From contig JAJHZJ010000041.1 in NCBI GenBank assembly GCA_023548195.1, positions 1,054,001 to 1,118,000 on the forward strand: a stretch of DNA of 64,000 nt, read 5' to 3'. Shown one piece after another: positions 12,076 through 25,019 of the stretch (the first letter of the stretch is position 1; every line of letters begins with the position of its first letter). The translations under genes and the position numbers were made by a program. Below the pieces are notes generated by a model. That model did no database searches and had not been told where the DNA came from. It saw only the letters and a list, made by a program, of their open reading frames with translations. This DNA comes from Bettongia penicillata ogilbyi. Taxonomy: Eukaryota > Chordata > Mammalia > Diprotodontia > Potoroidae.

Positions 12076-12935
12076 CTTAAACAGCAAAAGATGCAGTAAG
12101 TCATGGTCACCACCTCAGTGGAACTTTGTGGTAAAGCACCCCTTAATATATCCATGGAAGGATTAATAAAAATTAGATTTTATGCTGTTAGCACAAAAAT
12201 GCTTCAGAATTTCTCATTTTTGTTGCTGACACTGAGATTGAGATGCCATCAAAGGTCAGAAACTAGGACTGTCATTATATATATTTCATGCTTCACATTG
12301 TGAATTCCCAAGGAGACCTTGTAAAAGACAGTGTCCCTTTTATAAAATGACAGCTGAACAGATATAGCATTCACACTCTGCTTAGTGTGTCTGAATATTT
12401 GCATGGGATGAAACCTACAAAGACTTCTCAGATTCTTTAGTCTCTATTTAGCTTCTTGGCATATGTGGCAAACCTCAGTTAACATTTCTCATGTTAATTT
12501 AAAAAACAAAAATTTTGAATTGCTCAACTAAATTCTTGAGAGGTGTGGGGAAGATGGAGAAAGAACCCACAGAGCACAAATGCGAAATGTATGTCAACCC
12601 AGCTACTGGATTTGATCTGTTTGAACCTGCCTAAATTTGAATCACAAGACAGAACTTCTCTATATTGATCTGGGAACATCAGTCTGCTTACATCCCTGCA
12701 GACAAATTTTAAAGAGGTGTTTCAGAGGAGTTGGATTTGAGGGTTTGTTGCTTGGTTTTTTTTAATCACCACATATGCTTATCTAATGCTAATCCTGTCA
12801 CCTAGTATTTTTTTTTCTGTTATCTGAGTACAAAGGCCACTGAGGTATTAGACATGTCAGTAAATCAGATTTTTAATATGAAAATATTCAAATTCTCTAT
12901 TTAATTAAAATATTTATTAAACCTTGCTGTACTTG
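12076..12935. other. Unassigned intronic sequence
   Basis: No repeat or exon recognised. Confidence 0.5.
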
Positions 12936-13175
12936 GTAGCTAGGTGGCACAGTGGATAAGCATGCTGGATCTAAAGTGAGGAAGAGCTGAGTTCAAATAC
13001 TGCCTCAGACACTTGTCATCTGTATGACCCTCAACAAGTCACTTAACCTCTGCCTGTTTCAGTTTCATTCCCAGGGTCATTGTGAGGATAACAGAGGTAA
13101 TATTAGTAAAGGGCCTAGCATAGTATCTGGAATATACTAGGTACATAGTAAATGTTTATTCCTATCCTAGCCTAT
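12936..13175 (+). mobile_element. tRNA-type SINE with MIR-like 3' part
   Basis: Head 'ggtagctaggtggcacagtg', then 'cagggtcattgtgaggataa' and 'actaggtacatagtaaatgt', the MIR-like tail rather than the 'gtcagacgtgactgaa' tail. Confidence 0.8.
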
Positions 13176-14577
13176 CTTATCCTACTATATTCATCACTGT
13201 GTGAAGATTTCCAAGAGGACACTGGCTAAAGTAATGAATGGGCAGGCATGGAGGGGTTATGATGTTCCATCAATGGAGGCTATATTCATATTCAAGACAT
13301 CAGAGATCTGTGAAGCACACTGTGCTAAGCTGGGAAGATAAAAATTCTATACAAAATTCTCCTTGGATAACCCAGAAAGGGCAAGTTTCAGAAAATTCTT
13401 TTTTCTAATATCTATTTCCCCTCTATCCCCAGCACAATGTTTTAAATACTGTACACACTCAACAAATGTCTTTTGAATAAATAAGCTACATAAACTTGAA
13501 AGAAGAGTGTGGTTATCATTTTGGTTAACAGTGACTGAATAGGGCAATCTGTGGAATCATGCCATCTCATTCCTATAAGCCCAATAATTCACTGTGAATG
13601 TACTTTAAATTTAGAATTAAAAAAACCCCGTAACTCAACTTTACTCACATAGTCTCATATATTTAAATAAAAAGACTCAAGGTCTGTATGTGTATATGTA
13701 TGTTTAAATGATGAACTAGGACACAGAAATATCACTGAACTGGAAGTCAGAAGAACTGGGTTAGATCCAGTTCTGCCACTATTAGCTTTATGGCCTCATT
13801 TTCCCCATCTGTAAAATGGGAGAGTTGTACTAGAACATTTCTAGTATATCATCTAGTAACTAGATGATCTATAAGGTCCTTTCCAGTTCTAGTATTTGTC
13901 AGGTCTATGAATTCTAAAGGGAATGGAATTTGAAAAGGAGCATTTGGAGATCACTGCACAAACTAAAGAAAAGCTCTTTTAAGAAATGAGATCCTTAAAG
14001 ATTTTACAAAGTGGCACACCATCTACTGATATTGCCCAGTCTTTCTCTATTCAACCTTATATGGACCTCCAGAAATAGGACAGGGTTCATTCCTAAGTGG
14101 AACTTCTTTAAAACTGTCTTCATGGTGAGATCTGAGAATGCCAGAGAAAGGCACACAGGCAAAGGATGTCTCTGTCTTATAGTTCTGCAACAATGTCTTA
14201 ATTAGTAATCAATTAACTGAAGTTAATATATTGATATATTTCTTTAGCCATTCATGTGTTAAAACCCTAAGAAAAGAGTTCTCTTAACCTGGGTGGATGG
14301 ATTCCTAGATTTTAGGGGGTGTGTGAACTTGGATGGGAAAAAAATTCCATCTTTATTTTTCGTTTATCTTTGGTTTCCTTTTTATTCCTATGTATTTTAT
14401 TTCATGCATTTAAAAACATTTTCTGAGAAATGGATCTATAGGATTCAGACTACCAAAAGGATCCATGATATAAAAAAATGGTTGAGTCCCTGCCCCAAAA
14501 GTGCCAGGTAAATTTCGATAGGTTAGGAAAAGTGTAAAACTGAGAGTGTAAGGGAAAAGGGGGGAAATAAAAGAACA
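13176..14577. other. Mostly unassigned intron (except MIR at 13722-13915)
   Basis: Short open frames at 14011-14511 lack splice context or similarity. Confidence 0.5.
13722..13915 (+). mobile_element. MIR-type SINE
   Basis: 'ggaagtcagaagaactgggt', 'tttccccatctgtaaaatgg', 'aaggtcctttccagttctag'. Confidence 0.75.
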
Positions 14578-14705
14578 AGCATTTATTATGTACCTGTGTT
14601 TAATAAATGCTGGGCACTGTGATAAGTATTTTACAAATAGTATCTCCTTTGATAAGGGGAAGGAAAAACTATAAGGAAGAGGATGAAGTTATCAGAAGAG
14701 AACAA
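14578..14705 (-). mobile_element. MIR/Ther-type fragment
   Basis: 'aagcatttattatgtacctg' and 'gctgggcactgtgataagta', the complement-side start of Ther-type SINEs. Confidence 0.55.
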
Positions 14706-14939
14706 GCTTTGTCAATTTCACAGATGCGTAGGGACTGTGCTAAATATTGGCATTGCCCCTCCCCTTACAAGCTAGTTACAGGAAAAGCAGAATATCCGGG
14801 TCTGGGGGAAGTGGGTGAGACACTCAGAATGCCAGATATGACTCACATTTACGTCTTTCTGCTGCCATGGCACGTTGCCAAGGGGATGAATGAACTTCTA
14901 AAGTGAAACAATTCACTTTTCCAATCTTGCTTAATTTTC

Positions 14940-15265
14940 AGTATATCATAGGCAAAATGCCTTCCACACTCAGAGAAAGAACTATGAAATTCATTCACAG
15001 AATGTAGCAGATCATGTTTGTGTGTGTGTGTGTGTATTACGTTTTGATTTGTTATATGATTTCTTCCATTTACTTTAGTTCATCTATACAGCTTGACTAT
15101 AGTAAAAACATATTCAATAGGAAAGTCTATGTAGATCCTATATAGAATTGTATGCCGTCTTGGGGAGGGAGTGGGATGGGGGGAGTAGGTGTGGGAGGGG
15201 TAAAAATCTAAGTTTTATGGTAGTGATTGTAGAACATTAAAAAAAATAAATAAAAAAGAATTTAC
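14940..15265 (+). mobile_element. LINE 3' end fragment (probably L1)
   Basis: Terminal sequence with 'ccttccacactcagagaaag', a short GT run, CCTATATAGAATTGTATGCC, a G-rich block and an A-rich tail at 15238-15265. Layout matches an L1 3' UTR but I cannot exclude another LINE family. Confidence 0.5.
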
Positions 15266-15426
15266 TGGTTCTACTTAAAAATAAATGTACTGCTATAAAA
15301 AAATTTTTTCAGTATATCTTGAGACCAGAAAACAATTATTATATTTTTTAGCATTTAACTTAGTAAGTTCTATGGTAACAAGACCTGCTCACTAGTTCAT
15401 GTTTTTTGCTTGTAGAACACATTAAA

Positions 15427-15512
15427 TATAAAAAAAGAATATATGTGTATATACATATATCCATGCATATATATGCATATATGTAAATATGTGTTCATAT
15501 ATATGTTATGAA
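15427..15512. repeat. AT-rich microsatellite
   Basis: Imperfect ATATGTGTATATACATATAT-type run. Confidence 0.75.
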
Positions 15513-15892
15513 AAAAGACAAAAATTGCTTTTAAGACTACACATATCAAAAGGACAATTATGGCAATAGTCTACATCCTATTTCCACTGTCATTTATTTG
15601 TATCATATGATTGGAAGACCAGATTTAGCTACAAAACACAACTGAAAAACAGAATTCCAAGACAACAGTAAAGCAATTAAAGTAGATGATGGCATCTGAA
15701 GCTAATTTACAGCTTGTTTGTTGCTTTCCAATGCATATACAGTACCAACAGAAACTGCCGGAGAGCTCCAGGATGTAAACCATCACCTCTCTGGTGTAAT
15801 GTCATGTTTCCATTATTGAGATGCAATGTGAAAGAACTGTGTTTAAGTGACTTCTAAGATTCAAAGTATCTTTTGAATCACCTCAATTAAAA
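15513..15892. other. Unassigned intronic sequence
   Basis: Nothing recognisable; 15700-15850 has normal composition and could be tested for conservation. Confidence 0.45.
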
Positions 15893-16128
15893 TTTGTTGT
15901 TGTTACTGCTCAGTTGTTTCAGTTGTGTCTGACTCTTCATGACCCCACTTGGGAATTTCTTGGCAAAGACAAAGAAACCATTTTTTTCTCCAGTTCATTT
16001 TACAGATGAAGAAACTGAGACAACAGGATTAAGTGACTTGTCCAGAGTCACATAGCTAGTCAGTGTCAGAGGCCAGATTTCTGACTCCAGGTTCAACACT
16101 ATCCACTAAGTCACCTAGCCACCCCTTA
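15893..16128 (-). mobile_element. Marsupial tRNA-derived SINE
   Basis: Complement layout: 'ttgttgttactgctcagttg' (tail) to 'gtcacctagccacccc' (head). Confidence 0.87.
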
Positions 16129-16149
16129 GTGTGTACATACTGTTCTCCT

Positions 16150-16258
16150 ACAGAATGCTCTCTGAGGGGAGGGGCTATTTATTTTTTATCTCTGTGTCCC
16201 AAGTGCAGAGCGGCACAAAGTTGGTGACTGATAAATGCTTGCTGATAGACTAAGTGAT
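16150..16258 (+). mobile_element. L2/MIR-type 3' tail fragment
   Basis: 'ctctgaggggaggggctatt' to 'gactgataaatgcttgctga': the shared L2/MIR tail. Confidence 0.6.
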
Positions 16259-16689
16259 CTTTTTTAGGTGCCAAATAAGAATATATTACAGAACTGTAGC
16301 TTCTTACTCAAATACTTAGAGATTTTGTGGATTTTTGTAACTGGTTTATATCATTCTAAAAATTTTATCCATCTTTTCCCTAATAAAATTGGCCTACTAA
16401 TTTTTTCTACTCTTGCTATCAGCCATAAATGTATTAAAAACATCAATTTAAAAAGTCATAAAAATAGTCCTTTTCTCAACATGGCAGATAACTTGAAGAA
16501 TTTGCCCCTCCTCAGATAACCTCCCCATAACAGAAATCACCTTATTTATGTCAAACTGCTTATTCAGTTAAAGATGCAGAGAAAAACAAAACAACTGTAG
16601 GTGTGAAATGACCCAAGATTTGGGAAACAAAGGCAACTGTATAAGTATCAAAATTTTGATATTTCTTGGAAATGCTTCCATCTTTCTAT
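16259..16689. other. Unassigned intronic sequence
   Basis: AT-rich, no feature recognised. Confidence 0.5.
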
Positions 16690-17650
16690 AATCCTATTCA
16701 TTTATTCAAACTCTTACTGAACATCCACTGCATGTAACACAATGTTCTAGGCTATGAGAGATACAGAATCATAGAAGACATTGTTCCTATCCTCAAGATG
16801 TCATAATATAGTAGGAGAGATAACGAAATAACCAAACAAATGCAGAATGTAGTAAGTATCATAACAGAGCCAAGAGCTTTGAGAAGTCACAGAAGTGAGG
16901 TATTATTGGGGGTGGGGGGGGGGCAGGAGAATCAGCAAACATTTATTGACAGATCCTAAGGGAGATGGTCTTTGAAGGACAAGAAGGATTTTGAGAGGCA
17001 AAAATGCGGGAGGATGGACATTTTATGGAGACAGCTATGAGTAGACATAAGTTTGCTGGTGCAATGAATGGAGCCTGGAGTCAGGAAGACTCATCTTAAT
17101 GAGTTCAAAGCCAGCCTCAGACACCTCCTAGCGGTGTGATTCTGGGCAAGTCACTTAACCATCTTTCCTCACCTGTAAAATAAGCTGGAGAAGGAAACGG
17201 CAAACCATTCTAGTATCTGCCAAGAAAACCTCAAATGGGGTCACGAAGAATTGAATATAACTGAAAAACTACTCAACAACAAAATGAATACACATGAAAA
17301 GAACAAAATGCATTGTGTATTGGAGGGGTGAGGAAGGAAATTACCCATGTGACGAATTGGTCTGGGCCACAGAATGTCAGAAGAGGGAGAGGGGAAGGGG
17401 TGAAAAGACAGGTATCAGATTGCGGAGGACCTTGAACGTCACAAGAATTCTGAACTATATTCTGAAGACAAGGAGAAAACAATGCAGACTTTCAAAGAAG
17501 GAAGGGATGAACATGGTCCAAGCTGAGTTTTAGGAGGTTTATTCTGGCAAGAGTATGTGAGATGAATCAGAAGAAAATAGAATGGTCAGGGATAAATGTA
17601 AGACCTTATAAGGTTCTGCAAGCGGGCAGAGATGTGACAAAGGGAGGAAA
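16690..17650 (+). repeat. Long unnamed interspersed repeat, interrupted by a SINE
   Basis: 5' part 'tattcaaactcttactgaac', 'attgttcctatcctcaagat'; after the SINE at 17058-17280, 'aggaccttgaacgtcacaag', 'gggatgaacatggtccaagc'. The same word order recurs at 37250 and 56750. I recognise the pattern as a widespread mammalian repeat but cannot name the family. Noncoding. Confidence 0.55.
17058..17280 (+). mobile_element. Marsupial tRNA-derived SINE inside a longer unnamed repeat
   Basis: Head at 'ggtgcaatgaatggagcctg', tail ending 'aaaaactactcaacaac'. The host repeat continues on both sides. Confidence 0.87.
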
Positions 17651-19073
17651 ATCAACAAACTACAGTGGAATTTTGATTCTTGGCAAAAAGTGTAAAATGT
17701 TATTAAAGGGATGATTGATTTGTGTGCACTTTGAGAGGTAAATGGAAATCACTGAGTCAGCATGGTTTGTTTCATTCAACAGTAGGTCATGCCAGACTAA
17801 CCTCAGTTTTTCAAAGGGCTACCAGACTGGTAAATCAAGAAAATCGAGTAAACAGTATACCCAGATTTCAGCAAATCTATGCCATAATTTATTTAGTCAT
17901 TTACCAACTGTTGGACATTCAGGCTGTTTCCAACTGTTTGCTATTCCTAATGGAGCAGCTAACTGGCTAACAGAACTCTCTCATAAGTTTTAAACTGCCA
18001 ACTGTCTGAGCAGCAGGTAGGCAACAGACATATTTGACATATGTCTAATCTCAAGACTGTGCTAAAGAATATAAAAATTTGATTAAAAGAGATGAACAGC
18101 TGAAGTACATAGTCGGAAATGAGGAAATTCAAATGAATTGAGGAGGTGGGTTTTTAGAAGCAAAAATCTGCATTCTCAATAGTAAAGAAAGACGAAGTGA
18201 AGATTAAGTTTTTGCATTAGCATAAACCAATAGCATGTGTGTAAAAATCACATGTTTAAGTGATAGAGTGATATTTCTCTTTTTCTGCTCCTTGTTCCCA
18301 TTTTTGAACAAAGATAACTAAACTTTAGTGAAAGCATAATGTTCAAAACATAGGATATCTGTATTTTAAATTATAAGATCTCCAGTCATTGGGGCAAACA
18401 AGTACAGAATTGACTATGTCTTCCTCATTTGCACAACAAACATGGTCATACTTTTATCCCCTCAAGGGATTTAAGTAAATACTCCCTGAAATGCTATATG
18501 TGTGCATATGTAAAAGATCGATGATTTTATCACCCAGGGAATTCTCAATGAGGAAACCTTACCAACAATCAAACTACAACTCTTCTATGACCTACTAATT
18601 ACTATAATTCAAACAATCTTCATCCTTCTTGATTTCCTTGCAGCTTTTTTTGGGCTGTTGCTTTGTTTTATTTCTGGACTATACTTGTTATTTCATTGGC
18701 ATGTAGATCGTCCAGTAAGGAAAATATCCTTTGCCTAAGCAGATGAGCACTTCCTCAATAACTTAAGAGTTTTAGATTGGAAATTCTTCACTTTTTTTAT
18801 GTCAGAGTCTTTGGGTGGTCTGGGGAAGCCTGTGGACCAATTCTTAGAATAAAATTTCTATTTGCATAACATAAAATACAAAGAATTACAAAGGAAATCA
18901 ATTATAGTGAAGTAGTTAGCAAAAAAAAAGTTTTAAAAGTTCATGAACTTTAAAAAGGTTAAGAATGGTTTAAAAAAAATGGTTACAAACCTGTTACAGA
19001 GTTTCCTAGAACACAGAGTTTAAGTAACTTGTTCAATGTTACATAGCTCACAACTAATAAATGTTCAAGTAAG
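17651..19073. other. Mostly unassigned intron
   Basis: Apart from the small L1-like piece at 17855-17960, nothing recognisable. Confidence 0.5.
17855..17960 (-). mobile_element. L1 ORF2 C-terminal fragment, antisense
   Basis: Reads like the complement of the L1 'gcccatcaattggggaatgg' region (ccataatttatttagtcatt, then ttgctattcctaatggagca). Short and diverged. Confidence 0.45.
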
Positions 19074-19312
19074 GGCAGTTAGGTAGTACAATGGACAGAG
19101 CACCAGAGTTGCAGTAAGGAAGACCTAAGTTCAAATGCAGCTCAGATACTTACTAGCTGTGTGATCCTAGGCAAGTCACTTTACCCTGTTTGCCTCAGTT
19201 TCCTTATCTGTAAAATGAGCTGGAGGAGGAAATGGCAAAACCACTTCAGTATCTTTGCCAAGAAAACCCCAAATGAAGTTTCTAAGAGTTGGACGTGACT
19301 GAAAAATAACAA
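19074..19312 (+). mobile_element. Marsupial tRNA-derived SINE
   Basis: 'gggcagttaggtagtacaat' to 'gttggacgtgactgaaaaat'. Confidence 0.88.
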
Positions 19313-19354
19313 AGGATTTTTTGGACATTTCTCATTTACTTACAAGTTAAGTTT

Positions 19355-19472
19355 CCCTACAAGGAAAATGTAAGCTCTTTAAGAACACTTTTATTTTTTC
19401 TTTCCTTCTGAAGTGTCTAACAGAGTGCATGGAATATAGTAGTTGTTTAATTGATACTTGTTGAATTAATTT
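19355..19472 (+). mobile_element. L2/MIR-type 3' tail fragment
   Basis: 'aatgtaagctctttaagaac' to 'gatacttgttgaattaattt'. Confidence 0.6.
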
Positions 19473-19689
19473 CAGGCATCATGGTCTGTCACTTCAATGA
19501 TTCATGAACCACCATTTCAGAATCCTGCATCACCTAGATGGTTTGTGATTCTTGACTGGATGATATTTAACCTAGAATAACCTCCTCTATCTAATTAATC
19601 TGGTGCTGTGCCTGGATTGCTGAGCTTTGCTGCAGAAGAGTCATGAAATTGTGCTGATTTTAGCTACTATAAAGTCAGGGTGCATATTT

Positions 19690-20395
19690 CCATCTGGGCC
19701 CTACTCCTACTTGGTAACCCTTCTATCCTATAGTTGCCAATTTTTATTCTCTCATTCTCCATAAGTACTGTTTCAAACTTTCTCCTCTCTTCAACATTTA
19801 TAGCAGATGACCTAACCTTCTGCTTTACTGAGAAAACTAAGGCCATCCTGCCTCTTCAAAATTTTGTGTCAACCATTCTTTCCTTTTTTTTCTCCATCCA
19901 GTCTCAAGGAAAGAATTTACCTTCCTCTTTTCAGGGTTAATCCTTTAATTCATGTCCGCAGTCCCATTCTCTCCTACTGTCCATCCCTCTACTCTCAAAT
20001 GGATCTTCATTCTCTCCCTCTTTACTAGCTCATTCTCATTTACCTATAAATACAAGTAGGCTGGGGCTGGAGCCAGCTATAAACAGCTTAGGAGAGTAAG
20101 TTGTTAAATTTTCATTGTGAGCATTTTTATTATTTTCTTGATTGTCTCTAGACTAAAGAAAGTGGTGGGGAAAATTATCATTTTCTGAAATTCTTAATGT
20201 TAATAAAGAAATTAACATTAAACTGGTGTGTTGTGTACATTTTTCCCCTGGAGAGATAGCTGTTAGACCTTTCCTGGCACATGCCTACCTTCAAGTCTTC
20301 TCCATCTTAACAAATCCTTCCCTCAATCAGTCTCTTTCCTTTCAGCTACTATCTTCCATGTTACCACCAAACTTCTTGCAAAATTAGTTCACTCC
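19690..20395 (+). mobile_element. L2-like LINE ORF relic
   Basis: Pyrimidine-rich region with 'ctctcttcaacatttatagc' and 'cttcaagtcttctccatctt' blocks typical of L2 ORF relics, with an unrelated A/T-rich insert at about 20070-20230. Confidence 0.45.
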
Positions 20396-20525
20396 ATGAG
20401 AGTGTGTTAAATACTGACTATATTTAAGTCACTGTGAGAGGTGCTGGAGACATAAATACAAAAATGAACAGTCTTTGCCCTCAAGAAGTTTACACTGTAT
20501 TAGGAAGAAACGGTGTATAGAAACC
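20395..20525 (+). repeat. Fragment of the unnamed interspersed repeat
   Basis: 'gtgctggagacataaataca' and 'tttgccctcaagaagtttac'. Confidence 0.5.
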
Positions 20526-20784
20526 TGCAAGTTATTTTCCCCTTGTAGAATGGCAGTTTCTAGGTACTGTTCTCAGTTCAGCCCACTGGGGTATGCAACT
20601 CTTCACATGCTTGGTAGCAGCTATCACTTCTTCTAAAAGTCTTCTTTTACAAGATCAACATCCCCAGTAGCTTCAGTTCCTAGCACTCTCAGTGACATAG
20701 TTTCCAGTCTCCCACTTTAGTTACCCTATTCAAGATGGACTCTAGTTTGTCAAATTATAATACAGTGCCGAAGGTTTTATGAAA

Positions 20785-20935
20785 CAAACACTGGTTGAGG
20801 AGTCTGGAAATCTGACTTCAATTAAATAGTTATATGATCATGCTTTGTGTCTCATTCTCCTCTTCTATAAAATAAGAGCGTTGGACTAACATCTCATTAT
20901 GAGGTGACTGTTTCATCTACAAAACGTAATATTCC
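20785..20935 (+). mobile_element. MIR-type SINE, diverged
   Basis: 'ggagtctggaaatctgactt', 'ctcattctcctcttctataa', 'aagagcgttggactaacatc'. Confidence 0.55.
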
Positions 20936-21219
20936 TTCCATCTCTTAAACTCTAGAAGATTATGCCTTTAGATACAGTCTTTATAAGAAATACAAAAATT
21001 CCATACATACAAACTCCCTGGAATTATAAAACATAATTTGGGGGGATGATTACAATTTTTGCATTATAAAAATATTTTAGCTTATAAAAAGATAACTTAA
21101 ATAGCAAAGATTTAAGATAAAAGTTGACATCTGATTTACATATAACCTTATATAGAAGTCATATAAACAAAATACGGATATAAAAACAAAACTTGTCTTA
21201 ACAATTATTAACATAAAAT

Positions 21220-21650
21220 CCAAGGCCTGGCATTCAAGGTCTTCTACAATGTTTCCAATCTATGATTTTAACCTTATTTTCCATTTTTCCTTCTGTATGC
21301 TATTTTCTAATTTCTAATTAAAATGTCAATTATTTTTCTAATTAAATTGGACTGCTTGTCAAAACAGTTGAAATTTTTCCATCTCCTTATCTTTTATTTG
21401 GAATATTCTTTTGGAATACTAGCCTTCTTTATGACCTAGCTAAAATGATCTCCTCCATACTTACTCCAGCTAAATTGTAATACTTTGTACTTCTCTAACG
21501 CACCTAAATAGGTTCCTCAAAAGGATACTTTTCAGTGCACATATCTCACAATTCTTTATTAAACTCTTTAAAATTGAGGACTTTGTCTTATTTATCTTTT
21601 ATTTGCCTAGTCTTAGTACTTCACAACTGTTAAATGAATATTAAATTATT
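21220..21650 (+). mobile_element. L2 LINE relic, 3' UTR and tail
   Basis: 'gcctggcattcaaggtcttc' through 'tgaggactttgtcttattta' to 'gttaaatgaatattaaatta': the L2 3' UTR in order, strongly decayed. Confidence 0.65.
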
Positions 21651-22939
21651 GCTCGGCAAAGCCACCAGTCCAGATGGTAAATAAGTAAAAATTCTGAGTT
21701 GCAGACACAATCTCAAGTTCTAAGAAACTGTGCTAAACCTCTAGAAAAAGGCAGAAGAAATTTTCTGGTACAAATAGGCCCCTGTGGGCATTCACACATT
21801 AACTGACAGCATGAGACAATACAGAAAATGATTTTTTTTTTACCAGAATTTGGATGCTTCCACATTAGTAAATAAATGCCAAGTTGGTAAATTTCAGCTT
21901 AATCTTTCCAGTTATGACTTTCTAAGATTACTTTTTGAATTGTTTCCTGAATATTTCTCTTGCCAGGAAATTAATCTAGTTCTTTCCTTTACAATATGAG
22001 TAATATAATCTTCTCTATTTACATTAGAGGTGTAAAGAAGAAACTGAGAAGTTTTTCTTTAGAAAAGTAACATGTAATTTGGTATATAAATACTGGAAAA
22101 ATATACCAGGAATTCTAAACTTAATTTTTCAATCAATATTTTCAATTTCATGCTTTTTATGTATCATGTGAATATCTAGAAAATGGGGAAATAACAACAA
22201 ACAATGGATATTTTAGTGTTTTCAATAAAAAAATGGGAAGGTAGCCTTTTATCTGCAAGAGGGCTGATTGCTACTGTAGTTTTTCCCACCTGGAAGAAGG
22301 AGCTAAGGCTCTTGGGAGGCAAAAGTTTGAAGCTGTTTGGTCCTGACAAGCCCAGGAAGTTTTTGAGCTCCACTTCCTGAGGGGCTCCCACTCCCCATGA
22401 GTTTTCAGTTCCTCCTTCCAGCTGGGAATACTACACTTCCCATCATCCTCCTTGTTCACAAGAAGCTACAAGGAACAGTTAACAAATTGAACATAAGGCA
22501 TGAAGGGATCAGAATTGTGGGATGAATGAAGCATGCTACATTCTCAGAAAGGAGGCTACAATGGAAATGAGTTTATAAGCGTGGTTAGGGTAGAACTAAA
22601 TAAAATGGACAAATTGTAAACATTTACCTTCACTCCACATTTTGGTCCTTTTCATGTAGAAACATGATCAGATTTGAAACTGAAGGTAAGCAAACACCTT
22701 GGACACAACACAGAAAAACTTTATAAAGTATTACTTTTCATAAAGTATTTATGTGTTCTTTTAAAGCCAGGAAATTCTGCTCTATCTGGCAGGCAGACAT
22801 TTATTTTGTGATAAATTAAGCTGTGTTACCATGAAAATTCAAAGTCTTTGAGGGACACAAGGCACACACTCACTGTTTATTTCTAATCTGTGTTAGATTT
22901 GTCTCCTGGCTGGGGTCATGCTCCATTCCATCTGGGAGG
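21651..22939. other. Mostly unassigned intron
   Basis: AT-rich except 22280-22460. No splice-bounded coding frame found there. Confidence 0.5.
22430..22448 (+). promoter_or_regulatory. ZNF143/STAF-like motif
   Basis: ACTACACTTCCCATCATCC resembles the consensus ACTACAATTCCCAGCATGC. The surroundings (22280-22460) are less AT-rich than the flanks but I see no exon or CpG island. Function is speculative. Confidence 0.3.
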
Positions 22940-23160
22940 CAATGTAATGCAGACAAAAGAAAGAGGGATTTTGAGTCACAGGACCCAAGTTCAAGAATTG
23001 ACTCTGTATGACCTTGGGCAAGTCACTCTCCATTTTCTCATTAGTAAAAAGAGGATAATAATGCTTATACTACTACCTCCCTCAATAGTGAAGAGTGAGA
23101 ATTCAATGTGATAATGCCACACTGATACAAGCCACATTGTAACCACAAGGTACTACAGAA
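22940..23160 (+). mobile_element. MIR-type SINE
   Basis: 'tatgaccttgggcaagtcac', 'attagtaaaaagaggataat', 'acctccctcaatagtgaaga'. Confidence 0.7.
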
Positions 23161-23381
23161 ACGTAAACTCTTATTAACCAACCATGGGTAAGAGTAGCAC
23201 GTAACCTATCTCTCTTCCAAAAAACACAGGCACCATTGAATCTAAGACTCATGATACTCTCAGATATGTTATCATCAGACACAGAATGAATCAGTATCAC
23301 AGGAAGCCAAAAGTATTCCTCTCTAAATGAATAGTGAGTTTTATTTATTGGTTGACAGTAATTTTCAGTGCTTTCTACCTA

Positions 23382-23627
23382 GGGCAGCTCAGTAGCACCA
23401 TGGATAGAGTTGTGGGCCTGGAGTCAAGAAGACCCATCTTCTGAGCTCAAATCTGGCCTGATAATTTATTAGCTATGTGACCCTGGTTAAGTCACTTAAT
23501 CTTATTTGTCTCAGTTTTAACATCTGTAAAATGAGCTGCAAAAGGAAATGGTAAGCCACTCCAGTATCTTTGCCAAGAAAACCCCAAAATGGGGTCACAG
23601 AAAGTCAGACACCAATGAAAAATGATT
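23382..23627 (+). mobile_element. Marsupial tRNA-derived SINE
   Basis: 'gggcagctcagtagcaccat' to 'gtcagacaccaatgaaaaat'. Confidence 0.88.
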
Positions 23628-23867
23628 TACCAAAAATACTTGACTTATGTGGTCTGAAATTTAGAGAAGAAACACCTTCTAAATTGTGCCAAAATTAAGC
23701 TTATGATGAAACTACATGGACCCAAGTATTCTAAAGTCTTGTTTTAATTTTTATATATTTTTGTTCTTCTCTAAAAAGTAACCAACAATTTCATTTGAGT
23801 TCTTGCATAATTAAAGCTAGAACTGGTGATATAGAATGCATTTACTTATTTTTTTCTGTAATAGTAA

Positions 23868-24150
23868 CAATATCTAGCATTTTTATAGTACTTTAAGGTT
23901 TATAGAACATTTTACAAATATTAGCTCATTTTATTCTCACAAGAACCTTGAGAGATAGGTACTATTATTATCCCCATTTTATAGATGAGGAAACTGAGGC
24001 AAAAAAAGGTTAAGTGACTTGTCCAGGGTCACACAGCTAGTAAATATCTCAGGCCAAACTTGAGCTCAGGAAACTCTAAATCTTCCTGACTCCAGGCACA
24101 GAGCTCTAGTTACTGTGCCACCGAACTACTACATACCACCTAGCTGCCCC
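23868..24150 (-). mobile_element. MIR/Ther-type SINE, near full length
   Basis: 'attttatagatgaggaaact', 'ttgtccagggtcacacagct', ending 'cataccacctagctgcccc', which is the complement of the tRNA-type head. Confidence 0.82.
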
Positions 24151-24164
24151 AAAGTCAAGTATAC

Positions 24165-24440
24165 TTAACCTCAAAGAGCTTAAAATCTAATAAGAGATAT
24201 ATACATACACACACACATATATATGTATATACATACATACACAAATGTACATATGAGAGGACATATAAAATCAAGTAGAATAAACTTTTCAAGGAAAGAA
24301 GGGATTACTTCTAGCTGGGGGAAGGTAGAATTAAGGAAGGTTTCAGAGTGAAGATGGTACTTAAGCTAAAACTAAGAAAAGTCAGAATTTCAAGAGGCAC
24401 CTGTGCAGAAGAGGTCCATTCTGGCCATGAGAACTGGTAA
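24165..24440 (+). repeat. Fragment of the unnamed repeat with an internal AT microsatellite
   Basis: 'acctcaaagagcttaaaatc' then a TATA/CACA run at 24198-24243, 'gaaggtttcagagtgaagat'. Confidence 0.5.
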
Positions 24441-25019
24441 ACTCACCATTTTATAGTTGTCTTATCATTAAAATGAGAGTAAGTTTCTGGTCTTCCAATG
24501 ATGTATATCTGTTCTAAGTATCTTTTACAACACAAATCTCTATCTGCTTAGGCTACAAGGGAACCGCCTCCATTAGGCAAATCAGTCGGGACCCACCAGC
24601 CCTAAATCTCATTCACTGGCAATGTCAGCATACTTTCCTAGTTCTTAGTCAGCTAGATAGAATGCTGGAAGAGGAGGGGGAAAAAACCAGAGAGAGTACA
24701 TGATCAAAAACTGGAACAGACAATAGAGCCCATCACTAAGTGATCTGTCAAGTTTATACAGGTAGTCATTGTAAAGCCAGTATTTGAACTCAGATCTTCA
24801 TACTTAATGTTCAATCACATGTAGTCCAGGGGACATCTCATAACCACCACATCATGTTATAGACTTCGTGAGGGAAACATCTACCTGTCTTATCAGGGCC
24901 AATGTTCCCTTTCATTGGGATGAATAATTAAGAATTGGTTAGAAAGATTTAAACTATTCTGTGTGCCCACTATTTGTTGAGATTTGCTTTCTTATTTTGA
25001 GATTCGTTGTCTTTTATGT

